Shown in pieces: positions 1 through 5,185 of a DNA stretch of 8,678 nt. Position 1 is the stretch's first letter; each line of letters starts with the position of its first letter. This DNA is from Pseudolabrys sp. (GTDB taxonomy: Bacteria; Pseudomonadota; Alphaproteobacteria; Rhizobiales; Xanthobacteraceae). The translations under genes were made by a program, and so were the position numbers. The DNA lies in the NCBI GenBank assembly GCA_026125925.1, contig JAHCKF010000126.1, forward strand, positions 1 to 8,678. Direction: 5' to 3'. A model generated the notes under the pieces. The model was not told where the DNA came from. It did not search any database and saw only the letters and a list, made by a program, of their open reading frames with translations.

Positions 1-148
1 TGTTTCGGGTGCGGCCGGCGTCCGCGCCGGCGAATTGGGCGGGATTAAACGGGGGCGATGGGCCGGGCGTCAAGGCGGCCCCCGAATGAGGCCAAAATGC
101 CCTTAATGGTATTGCCGGGGGGAAATCGTTTCAGCGTCGGCTGGCCGT
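1..148. other. Intergenic edge region with one short hairpin
   Basis: No convincing gene is seen here. The only notable structure is a perfect 7-bp GC stem (14-20 with 25-31, loop 21-24). It has no T-tract on either strand, so it is not a recognisable intrinsic terminator. The region lies downstream of the minus-strand CoA-binding protein gene and probably holds its 3' untranslated region. Confidence 0.4.
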
Positions 149-691
149 TTAGTCGTTCTTTTTCCCGCCGGCCTGGTTGAGCCCCATGCGCTGGAAGCCG
201 CCGCCGAGATTCTGCGCGCGCTTGTTGGACAAGGTGCGCGAGTTGATGCCCATCCACGAGATTTCCGAGGACAGCCGGCCATATTCGATCTTGGGGCAGC
301 GATCCATCACCACCTTGAGGCCGGCCGCTTCGGCCAGCGTCGCCGCCTCGTCATTGCGGATGGTGAGTTGCAGCCAGATCACCTGCGGCTTCGGCGTCAG
401 CTTGAGCGCTTCCTCGACGATCGGCAGCACGAATTGCGGCGCGCGAAAAATGTCGACCATGTCGATCGGATCCGGCACGTCCGCGAGCGTGGCGTAACAT
501 TTCTGGCCGAGGAATTCCTTGCCGGCGTGACCCGGGTTGATCGGGATCACCTTGAAGCCGCGCTCGATGAGATACTTGAAGGCGAAATAGCTCGGCCGCG
601 CGGTGTTCGGCGAAAAGCCGACCATGGCGATGGTCTTCACGGTGTTGAGGATGCCGCGGATATACGCGTCGGGGTAGGAGTCGTGGTTCAT
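149..691 (-). CDS. CoA-binding (YccU-like) Rossmann-fold protein
   Basis: The 180-aa product matches the CoA_binding_2 / YccU family, soluble single-domain Rossmann proteins related to the CoA-binding domain of succinyl-CoA synthetase. Visible marks are the nucleotide-binding strand-turn VGFSPNTARPSY (residues 24-35), INPGHAG (51-57), the LADVPDPIDMVDIFR stretch (69-83), and the family-typical end MDRCPKIEYGRL (129-140). Members are usually near 140 aa. The extra ~40 residues form a polar, Gly/Asn/Lys-rich tail (SNKRAQNLGGGFQRMGLNQ) of a kind I recall in alphaproteobacterial homologues. The ATG at 691 has no clear Shine-Dalgarno. It starts 11 bases after the stop of the PNPOx-like gene, so the two are probably cotranscribed and this gene may rely on coupled translation. 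The biochemical role of the family is unsettled; CoA binding is inferred from the fold. Confidence 0.88.
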   Translation of the reverse strand: MNHDSYPDAYIRGILNTVKTIAMVGFSPNTARPSYFAFKYLIERGFKVIPINPGHAGKEFLGQKCYATLADVPDPIDMVDIFRAPQFVLPIVEEALKLTPKPQVIWLQLTIRNDEAATLAEAAGLKVVMDRCPKIEYGRLSSEISWMGINSRTLSNKRAQNLGGGFQRMGLNQAGGKKND

Positions 692-702
692 GGACGAGAT
701 GC

Positions 703-1323
703 TTACCCGTTTTCGCCGCGCTCCGCCAACAGCGCCCTGAGCCGCGCGTTCTCGGCCTCCAGTTCGGCGATCTTGCGGCTAACGCCGCCCATCGCTTCGG
801 CGATCTCGGTTTCCGTGAAGCGCGTGACGATGTGCTGCGAGCAATTCACGTCCCAGGCGTCCACCGTGAACAGGATGGCGCGCTCAGGCTTGGCTTTGTA
901 ACCGGCGTCAAACAGCTTCTCGACCAGCGCCGCATCGTTCTCGACAACGCGGGCATGGCCCCAGAGCTTGATGCGCTGGCGGCGCGCCGGATCGAGCAGG
1001 AACAGATAGGCGCGGTCGTTCTCGCTCAGATTGGCGAGCGTGATGTACTGGCGGTTGCCGCGATAGTCGGCAAAGCCGAGCGTCCTGTCGTCAATGACCT
1101 TGATGAAGCCCTTCGGCCCGCCGCGGTGCTGGATGTAGGGTGCGCCGTCTTTGGTGGCGGTGGCGAGGAACGCCGTGTCCTGCTCGGCGATGAAGGCGGC
1201 GAGCTCCGGCGTCACGCGGTCCGGAAAGCCTTCCTCGACGCGCTGCGCGTAGGCCCGCGCCGAGCCGCGCTCGGCCTGCGCCTGCTGCACGGCGGGTGTG
1301 AAGACGATCGAGGCATTGTTCAT
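703..1323 (-). CDS. Pyridoxamine 5'-phosphate oxidase-like (split-barrel flavin-fold) protein
   Basis: The 206-aa product resembles the PNPOx-like split-barrel family, which binds FMN or related cofactors. The domain runs from about residue 38 to 165. It begins with the usual helix-strand (LAAFIAEQDTAFLATATKDG, 41-60), followed by APYIQHRGGPKGF (61-73), a LGFADYRGNRQYITLANL stretch (82-99), and LWGHARVV (120-127). Residues 181-201 form a heptad-rich coiled coil (KIAELEAENARLRALLAE), suggesting dimerisation. The ATG at 1323 is preferred because GGAGGG lies about 10 bases upstream. An in-frame GTG at 1368 adds 15 residues but has no such signal. It is likely the first gene of a pair with the CoA-binding gene, 11 bases downstream. 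Substrate unknown: this fold also covers general stress proteins and heme-utilisation proteins, so oxidase activity should not be assumed. Confidence 0.85.
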   Translation of the reverse strand: MNNASIVFTPAVQQAQAERGSARAYAQRVEEGFPDRVTPELAAFIAEQDTAFLATATKDGAPYIQHRGGPKGFIKVIDDRTLGFADYRGNRQYITLANLSENDRAYLFLLDPARRQRIKLWGHARVVENDAALVEKLFDAGYKAKPERAILFTVDAWDVNCSQHIVTRFTETEIAEAMGGVSRKIAELEAENARLRALLAERGENG

Positions 1324-1402
1324 GGAAAGGCCGCCCTCCGGTCCCGCAAGGGTGCCATAGTTAGGCACGAAGTGCGGCGACGCAAAGAGCGGCCCGGATC
1401 AA

Positions 1403-1420
1403 GCCGCCGTGAACGGCGGC
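1403..1420 (-). terminator. Candidate weak stem-loop after the cysteine-rich gene
   Basis: A perfect 7-bp GC inverted repeat (1403-1409 with 1414-1420, 4-base loop) begins six bases after the stop of the cysteine-rich gene. On the minus strand it is followed by TTGATCC, not a run of T, so intrinsic termination is doubtful. It may instead protect the 3' end of the message. Confidence 0.3.
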
Positions 1421-1425
1421 AAAGC

Positions 1426-1650
1426 CTATTTCTTGGCGTCGGCGACGACCTTCTTGCAGGCAGCCGACAGCTTGTCGTTGTTCTTCGACAGGCAGGCCAG
1501 CACACGGCCGCCACCCGGCATGGTGCCCTTGCAGAACTGGTCGTAATCGCCCTTGCAGGCCACGCGCTGTTGCGCGCTGAATTCCTGCGCCGAGGCGGCG
1601 CTGAAAGCGAAGCTCGTGAAGACGAGGGCGGCGAGAACGGTCCGGGTCAT
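1426..1650 (-). CDS. Small secreted cysteine-rich-repeat protein
   Basis: The 74-aa preprotein has a clear Sec signal peptide: basic MTR, a hydrophobic core, and SAASA before Q22. The mature part is only about 53 residues with four cysteines (C32, C40, C53, C65), spaced C-x7-C-x12-C-x11-C. The local pattern CKGDYDQFC...LACLSKN fits the cysteine-rich repeat family (Cys_rich_FGFR-like, PF00839), in which a single repeat occurs in many small proteobacterial periplasmic proteins. Two disulfides are likely in the periplasm. The ATG at 1650 is chosen because AGGAGAGG lies just upstream and the signal peptide begins there; the frame stays open further upstream but that part is an implausible Arg-rich leader. 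It is 93 bases from the preceding gene, so it may have its own promoter. No function is known to me. Confidence 0.82.
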   Translation of the reverse strand: MTRTVLAALVFTSFAFSAASAQEFSAQQRVACKGDYDQFCKGTMPGGGRVLACLSKNNDKLSAACKKVVADAKK

Positions 1651-1743
1651 GATTTTCCTCTCCTGCTGCGGCCGATTCCGATGGCGCTCATAACCACCCG
1701 AATCCCGCCGCTTGCGCAATTGAAGAAATTTGGCCGGATCGCC

Positions 1744-1974
1744 TCAGCGCCCGGGCCGGCGGCCGAGCAGGGCCAGCGGCCCGATGGCGACGAGACCGGT
1801 GGCGACGCTGAGCGCCGTCGTCGTCGCGACGTCGAGATCGCAGGTGAGGCCGCAATCCGCATAAGCCATGCCGAGCAGGGCGGCGGTCATGATCAGACCC
1901 CAGGCGATGCCGGCGAAGGCGCCGCGCATCAGCGTGGTACGATCAAGTCGGAGATTGAGTGCGAGCGCGGTCAT
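1744..1974 (-). CDS. Small two-helix membrane protein, coupled to the crotonase gene
   Basis: A 76-aa protein I do not recognise as a named family. It has two hydrophobic segments (about residues 18-38 and 51-70) and a short polar loop with two cysteines (ADCGLTCD, 39-46). It ends in a basic tail (GRRPGR), which by the positive-inside rule puts both termini in the cytoplasm and the cysteine loop in the periplasm. The start at 1974 is preferred over the in-frame ATG at 1989: it shares the A of the crotonase stop in TGATG, and GGAGG lies 7 bases upstream, inside the end of the crotonase gene. This arrangement predicts translational coupling. The gene is likely real because the signal, overlap and membrane profile agree, but it is short and a database search for conservation was not possible. 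Confidence 0.7.
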   Translation of the reverse strand: MTALALNLRLDRTTLMRGAFAGIAWGLIMTAALLGMAYADCGLTCDLDVATTTALSVATGLVAIGPLALLGRRPGR

Positions 1975-2795
1975 CAGCGGTCCTCCCATGTGGGTTTACG
2001 CTTTTCGATGAAGGCGCAGATGCCTTCCTCGGCATCGCGCGCCATCATGTTCTCGGTCATCACTTCGGACGCGTAGGAATAGGCCGCCGACAGGCCCATC
2101 TCCGCCTGTGCGTAGAAGGCTTCCTTGCCAATCTTCAACGTGTAGGACGACTTCGACGCGATCTGTTTGGCGAGGGCGAGCGCTTCGGCGCGTTCGCTAC
2201 CGGCGGGGACGACGCGGTTGACGAGGCCGATCTCGGCGGCTCTTGCCGCCGGCACCATGTCGCCGGTCAGCAGCATTTCCATGGCGTGCTTGCGCGACAC
2301 GTTGCGCGACAGCGCCACCATCGGCGTCGAGCAGAACAGGCCGATATCGACGCCGGGCGTCGCGAACTTCGCGGCGTCCGAAGCGATGGCGAGATCGCAG
2401 CTTGCCACGAGCTGGCAGCCGGCGGCGGTGGCGACGCCCTGCACGGCGGCGATGACCGGCTTCGGCAGGTTGACGATCTGCTGCATCATGCCGCTGCAGA
2501 TGGTCATGATCTGATGGAAATAGGCGCGGCCGCCGTCGGCGTCGGCGCGGCGCGCCGTCAGTTCCTTCATGTCGTGGCCGGCAGAGAAGGCGGGCCCGTT
2601 CGCGGTCAGCACCACAGCGCGGATCGTATTGTCTGCGGCGATGGCCGTCCACGCCTCGGAGAGCGCGATCAGCAGACCTTCGGACAGCGAGTTGCGCGCC
2701 TGCGGCCGGTTCAGCGTCAGGATGGCAATGGGGCCATCGCGCTCGATCAGCAGCACGGCGGTCTTGTCGATGGCGCGGGCGGTCTCAACATTCAT
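1974..2795 (-). CDS. Enoyl-CoA hydratase/isomerase-family protein, ECHDC3-like
   Basis: The 273-aa crotonase-fold protein has the expected order: β-strands with LNRPQARNSL (28-37), the CoA/oxyanion loop SAGHDMKEL (71-79), PKPVIAAVQGVATAAGC (111-127), and the family C-terminus with KRKPTW (265-270). Compared with mitochondrial enoyl-CoA hydratase, the two catalytic glutamates are replaced: Glu144 by Gln128 (AAGCQLV) and Glu164 by Gly148 (TPGVDIGL). The substitutions and the block GLFCSTPMVALSR (152-164) match what I recall of the ECHDC3 subgroup. CoA-thioester binding is likely, but classic 2-enoyl-CoA hydration is not. The ATG at 2795 has only a weak upstream purine stretch, but the N-terminus is the right length for the family. 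A candidate promoter lies upstream at 2825-2853. The gene overlaps a small membrane-protein gene at its 3' end. Confidence 0.9.
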   Translation of the reverse strand: MNVETARAIDKTAVLLIERDGPIAILTLNRPQARNSLSEGLLIALSEAWTAIAADNTIRAVVLTANGPAFSAGHDMKELTARRADADGGRAYFHQIMTICSGMMQQIVNLPKPVIAAVQGVATAAGCQLVASCDLAIASDAAKFATPGVDIGLFCSTPMVALSRNVSRKHAMEMLLTGDMVPAARAAEIGLVNRVVPAGSERAEALALAKQIASKSSYTLKIGKEAFYAQAEMGLSAAYSYASEVMTENMMARDAEEGICAFIEKRKPTWEDR

Positions 2796-2824
2796 CGCGG
2801 GGTTCCCGGTTCGGCGGTATACTC

Positions 2825-2853
2825 AAGATAGTCTCATGAGGCCCGGCCTGCAA
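2825..2853 (-). promoter_or_regulatory. Candidate sigma-70-type promoter for the crotonase-fold gene
   Basis: On the minus strand, TTGCAG (2848-2853) and TATCTT (2825-2830) are separated by exactly 17 bases. This would start transcription around 2818 and leave a ~22-base leader before the ATG at 2795. The -10 match is moderate. This is a reading by eye with no transcript evidence. Confidence 0.45.
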
Positions 2854-2909
2854 AGGCGCGGCGGAACAGGGTACTGGCAGATCGCGTTGATCAGACGGAG
2901 GAACTGGCC

Positions 2910-3293
2910 ATGGCGAGAACCGCAAAGATCCGTAAGGTATCGCACAAGACAACCCACAAGACGTCGCACAAGTCCTCGACGGCGCGGCGCCGCAAATCGA
3001 ATTCCAAGAGCAAAGCACGCGGCGCACGGCGCTGGTCGCAGCGTGTCACACGTGAGAGCGACGCGCTGACCCTGGAAGAGGGCGTGTTCACCAAATCGAC
3101 GCCGCGCAAGATCGCGTTGTCGCTCAAGCGCTCCGCCGACCGCAGCAAGCGGCGCAAATCCGACCCGTACCGCTCGGCGATGTCGATGCTGACCTTCTAC
3201 ATCAACCGCGCCGGCAAGGGCCTGTCCAAGACCCGCAAGGCCAGGCTGCAAAAGGCCAAGGACGAACTGCGCGAGGTGTATGGGAAGGGGTGA
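2910..3293 (+). CDS. DUF3175 family protein with basic N-terminal tail
   Basis: The 127-aa product has two parts. Residues 1-41 are almost entirely Lys, Arg, Ser, Thr and His, with repeated HKT/HKS units (SHKTTHKTSHKSS, 11-23) and RRRKS. Residues 42-127 match DUF3175 as I remember it: WSQRVTRESDALTLEEGVF (42-60), PRKIALSLKRSADRSKRRK (65-83), and PYRSAMSMLTFYINRAGK (86-103). There is no catalytic motif, signal peptide or membrane segment. The charge suggests nucleic-acid binding, but that is inference and the family has no assigned function. The ATG at 2910 follows GGAGGAA at good spacing. It is transcribed divergently from the crotonase-fold gene across a 114-base gap, and is followed at once by a palindromic repeat element. 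Confidence 0.87.
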   Translation: MARTAKIRKVSHKTTHKTSHKSSTARRRKSNSKSKARGARRWSQRVTRESDALTLEEGVFTKSTPRKIALSLKRSADRSKRRKSDPYRSAMSMLTFYINRAGKGLSKTRKARLQKAKDELREVYGKG

Positions 3294-3313
3294 GCGATCG
3301 GGTGCCTCTCAAT

Positions 3314-3426
3314 TGTCATCGCCGGGCTTGACCCGGCGATCCCGCTTAGGGACGCAAGGCATTTGACACGTTGCCGATGCGTTGTGCCTTATGATCGGGA
3401 TGGCCGGGTCAAGCCCGGCCATGACA
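3314..3426. repeat. 113-bp REP/MITE-like palindromic element
   Basis: The ends TGTCAT and ATGACA begin two 29-base arms (3314-3342 and 3398-3426), which are reverse complements at 27 of 29 positions. Each arm is also a hairpin: 3318-3326 with 3332-3340 around CTTGA, and 3400-3408 with 3414-3422 around TCAAG, both with 9-bp stems. The two mismatches between the arms fall on the same base pair and keep it paired (C-G in one, G-C in the other). Inner segments AAGGCA (3356-3361) and TGCCTT (3385-3390) extend the long fold. There is no reading frame or transposase, and I see no target-site duplication. Related GCCGGG-CTTGA-CCCGGC palindromes are common in Bradyrhizobium-like genomes as I recall; copy number here cannot be checked. 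Confidence 0.85.
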
Positions 3427-3442
3427 GGTGGGGGCCAGATAC

Positions 3443-3877
3443 ATGCGTCCGTCGCTGATGAGCGCCGAGGAAATCGGCGTGCTGCTGGAGAAGGAATTCC
3501 CGCAGGCGTTCTACCCGGGCAGCGGCCTGTCCATTGAGCGGGTCAATTTCGGCGATATCCGCGTGCGCAAGGCGTTCCACGAGGACCACCTGCGCCCCGG
3601 CGGCACCATTTCCGGGCCGACCATGATGGAGCTTGCCGATTTCGCCATGTATGTCGCGGTGTTCTCCGCCGTCGGGCCGCAGCCGCTGGCGGTGACCACC
3701 AATCTCAACATCAATTTCCTGCGCAAACCGGCCCAGGCCGACCTGATCGCCCACGCGAAGCTGATGAAGGTCGGCAAGCGCCTCGCGGTGGGGGAGGTCT
3801 GGCTCTATACGGACGGCGAGGAGGACGAGCCGGTGGCCCACGTCACCTCGACCTATTCGTTGCCGGTACAGAAGTGA
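3443..3877 (+). CDS. PaaI-family hotdog-fold thioesterase
   Basis: The 144-aa product fits single-domain hotdog acyl-CoA thioesterases of the PaaI/4HBT type, cytosolic enzymes that hydrolyse acyl-CoA thioesters. The central helix region reads RPGGTISGPTMMELADFAMY (51-70). This corresponds to the usual HPGGxIHGGxxxxLAD signature, with Arg for His at the start and Ser-Gly-Pro in place of His-Gly-Gly. It is followed by the strand LAVTTNLNINFLRKP (82-96) and GEVWLY (117-122). The substrate cannot be told. The start is uncertain. ATG 3443 follows a G-rich stretch (AGGTGGGGG); GTG 3428 would begin two bases after the repeat element, and ATG 3458 lacks a ribosome site. The gene precedes rplM on the same strand, 166 bases away and separated from it by a promoter, so it is probably not in the ribosomal operon. 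Confidence 0.85.
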   Translation: MRPSLMSAEEIGVLLEKEFPQAFYPGSGLSIERVNFGDIRVRKAFHEDHLRPGGTISGPTMMELADFAMYVAVFSAVGPQPLAVTTNLNINFLRKPAQADLIAHAKLMKVGKRLAVGEVWLYTDGEEDEPVAHVTSTYSLPVQK

Positions 3878-3884
3878 TTAGACG

Positions 3885-3902
3885 ATGGTACTTTTATACC
3901 AT
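3885..3902. promoter_or_regulatory. Inverted repeat just upstream of the rplM promoter
   Basis: ATGGTA (3885-3890) and TACCAT (3897-3902) form a perfect 6-bp inverted repeat around CTTTTA. It ends two bases before the candidate -35 box, in an AT-rich island that stands out from the GC-rich surroundings. It could be an operator, an upstream promoter element, or a weak 3' hairpin of the thioesterase message. No known regulator consensus was recognised. Confidence 0.3.
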
Positions 3903-3904
3903 TC

Positions 3905-3933
3905 TTGCAAGCCATTGATTTTATTGTTCTAAT
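3905..3933 (+). promoter_or_regulatory. Promoter of the rplM-rpsI operon
   Basis: TTGCAA (3905-3910) and TCTAAT (3928-3933) are spaced by exactly 17 bases. The -10 matches the sigma-70 consensus at five of six positions. Transcription would begin near 3940, giving a leader of about 104 bases before the rplM ATG. The local AT-richness supports the call. The predicted leader contains an intrinsic terminator. Confidence 0.65.
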
Positions 3934-3989
3934 ATTCGGCACGGGCCGTTGACGGTGCACACCGCCTCCGCTACACACTCGGCCACGCT

Positions 3990-4015
3990 GGCGCGGGTTT
4001 GTCCCGCGCCTTTTT
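3990..4015 (+). terminator. Intrinsic terminator in the rplM leader (attenuator candidate)
   Basis: GGCGCGGG (3990-3997) pairs perfectly with CCCGCGCC (4003-4010) around a five-base loop and is followed directly by five T (4011-4015). This is a textbook Rho-independent terminator shape, yet it lies after the best promoter and only 28 bases before the rplM start codon. That remaining space is too short for another full promoter plus ribosome site. The operon's transcripts must therefore read through it, which is the layout of an attenuator. The alternative is that it ends readthrough from the thioesterase gene and simply reduces expression. Confidence 0.7.
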
Positions 4016-4043
4016 CCATCGGTTTCCACTCTCGGGATTTGTC

Positions 4044-4511
4044 ATGAAGACCACCCAGTCGGCCAAAGCCGCCGACATCGAGAAGAAGTGGCTGCTGATC
4101 GACGCCTCCGGGCTCGTCGTCGGCCGGCTCGCCTCGATCGTCGCCATGCGCCTGCGCGGCAAGCACAAGGCGACCTACACACCGCACGTCGATGACGGCG
4201 ATAACGTCATCATCATCAACGCGTCGAAGGTCGTGTTCACCGGCCGCAAGCGCGATCAGAAGGTCTACCACCACCACACCGGCTTCATCGGCGGCATCAA
4301 GGAACGTTCGGCCAAGCAGATCATGGACGGCCGCTTCCCCGAGCGCATCGTCGAGAAGGCCGTGCAGCGCATGCTGCCGCGTGGCCCGCTGGGTCGCGTG
4401 CAGTTCGGCAACCTGCGTGTCTATCCGGGCGCCGAACATCCGCATGAGGCGCAGAAGCCCGAGACCGTCGATGTCGCCGCGATGAACCGCAAGAACGTGA
4501 GGAGTGCCTGA
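4044..4511 (+). CDS. rplM: 50S ribosomal protein L13
   Basis: The 155-aa product is L13, an early-assembling 23S rRNA-binding protein of the large subunit. Family blocks are clear: [18 protein letters not shown] (14-31), [14 protein letters not shown] (37-50), [20 protein letters not shown] (52-71), KVYHHHTGF (73-81), and the C-terminal [11 protein letters not shown]. Its length is normal for alphaproteobacteria. ATG 4044 is chosen because conserved L13 sequence begins right after it. A TTG 45 bases upstream would lie inside the terminator hairpin and is rejected. The Shine-Dalgarno is weak (CGGGA), which leaves room for translational control by the structured leader. In E. coli and in low-GC Gram-positives this operon is known to have leader-based regulation. 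The stop is followed two bases later by the rpsI start. Confidence 0.98.
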   Translation: MKTTQSAKAADIEKKWLLIDASGLVVGRLASIVAMRLRGKHKATYTPHVDDGDNVIIINASKVVFTGRKRDQKVYHHHTGFIGGIKERSAKQIMDGRFPERIVEKAVQRMLPRGPLGRVQFGNLRVYPGAEHPHEAQKPETVDVAAMNRKNVRSA

Positions 4512-4513
4512 TC

Positions 4514-4990
4514 GTGGCCGAGACCGTACAGTCAATGGAAGGCCTGGCGCAGCTCAAGCCGGCCGCCGCGGATGCCCCGACCTATGAGAAGAAGGTCGAC
4601 AAGCAGGGCCGCGCTTATGCCACGGGCAAGCGCAAGAACGCCGTCGCCCGCGTCTGGCTCAAGCCGGGTTCCGGCAAGATCACCGTCAACACCCGTACGA
4701 TCGAAGCCTTCTTCGCCCGTCCGGTGCTGCGCATGCTGATCAACCAGCCGCTTGTCGCCGCCAACCGCGCCACCCAGTTCGACGTGGTGTGCACCGTGTC
4801 GGGCGGCGGTCTGTCGGGTCAGGCGGGCGCCGTGCGTCACGGCATCGCCAAGGCAATGACCTACTTCGAACCGGATCTCCGCAGCGTGCTCAAGCGCGGC
4901 GGCTTCCTCACCCGCGACAGCCGCGTGGTCGAGCGTAAGAAGTACGGCAAGGCCAAGGCCCGCCGTTCGTTCCAGTTCTCGAAGCGCTAA
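4514..4990 (+). CDS. rpsI: 30S ribosomal protein S9
   Basis: The 158-aa product is S9, which binds the 3' major domain of 16S rRNA and reaches the P site with its C-terminal tail. Seen are [19 protein letters not shown] (32-50), [18 protein letters not shown] (96-113), [19 protein letters not shown], and the conserved terminal SKR. Residues 1-31 are the acidic/Ala-rich N-terminal extension usual in alphaproteobacteria. The GTG at 4514 is preferred: GAGGAG lies about 9 bases upstream, overlapping the end of rplM, and only two bases separate the genes. This gives tight coupling with L13. The in-frame ATG at 4535 has no such signal. A strong terminator follows 24 bases after the stop, making this the last gene of a two-gene operon. 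Confidence 0.98.
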   Translation: MAETVQSMEGLAQLKPAAADAPTYEKKVDKQGRAYATGKRKNAVARVWLKPGSGKITVNTRTIEAFFARPVLRMLINQPLVAANRATQFDVVCTVSGGGLSGQAGAVRHGIAKAMTYFEPDLRSVLKRGGFLTRDSRVVERKKYGKAKARRSFQFSKR

Positions 4991-5014
4991 CGACCAGCAT
5001 CTTCGAACGAATCA

Positions 5015-5044
5015 AAAGAGCGCACTTCGGTGCGCTCTTTTTTT
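5015..5044 (+). terminator. Strong Rho-independent terminator of rplM-rpsI
   Basis: An 11-bp stem (AAAGAGCGCAC, 5015-5025, with 5030-5040) is closed by the extra-stable C(UUCG)G tetraloop and followed by an unbroken run of seven T (5038-5044, the first three of which also pair). It sits 24 bases after the rpsI stop. Confidence 0.96.
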
Positions 5045-5073
5045 GTGACGCGGCCGATTGTCCGCACATTCTT

Positions 5074-5094
5074 CCGATCGCGTTTACCGATCGG
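5074..5094. promoter_or_regulatory. Inverted repeat upstream of the first diguanylate cyclase
   Basis: CCGATCG (5074-5080) and CGATCGG (5088-5094) form a perfect 7-bp inverted repeat with a 7-base spacer, about 90 bases before the first GGDEF gene. The total 21-bp symmetric size suits a dimeric regulator, but I recognise no consensus. CGATCG-type words are frequent in GC-rich alphaproteobacteria, so chance is possible. Confidence 0.3.
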
Positions 5095-5185
5095 CAATGC
5101 TGCCGCGCACAAAAGTGGTGCGTGATAACTGCCATCACATCGCTCGCCGCATAAGTCGGGTACGAGGGGCAGGTGGGATGAGACG

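Noticed and set aside
14..31. GC-rich hairpin as a terminator for the minus-strand cluster
   Set aside because: It lies over 115 bases after the last stop and has no T-tract on either strand.
1324..1368. Upstream GTG start for the PNPOx-like gene
   Set aside because: There is no Shine-Dalgarno before it, while GGAGGG is well placed for ATG 1323.
832..2076. Plus-strand open frame of 414 codons across the small genes
   Set aside because: It runs antisense to four genes that have ribosome sites, family motifs or a signal peptide. Its own translation is Arg/Gly/Ala-rich without domains.
3314..3426. CRISPR repeat or insertion sequence
   Set aside because: There are only two inverted arms, no regular spacers and no transposase frame. 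A REP/MITE-like element fits better.
3944..3990. tRNA-like stretch (GGCCGAGTG on the minus strand, as in Leu/Ser tRNAs)
   Set aside because: No acceptor stem, anticodon arm or TTCRANYC T-loop could be laid out on either strand. The segment fits an mRNA leader.
3999..4043. Upstream TTG start for rplM
   Set aside because: It lies in the loop of the terminator hairpin, lacks a ribosome site, and adds residues not found in L13.
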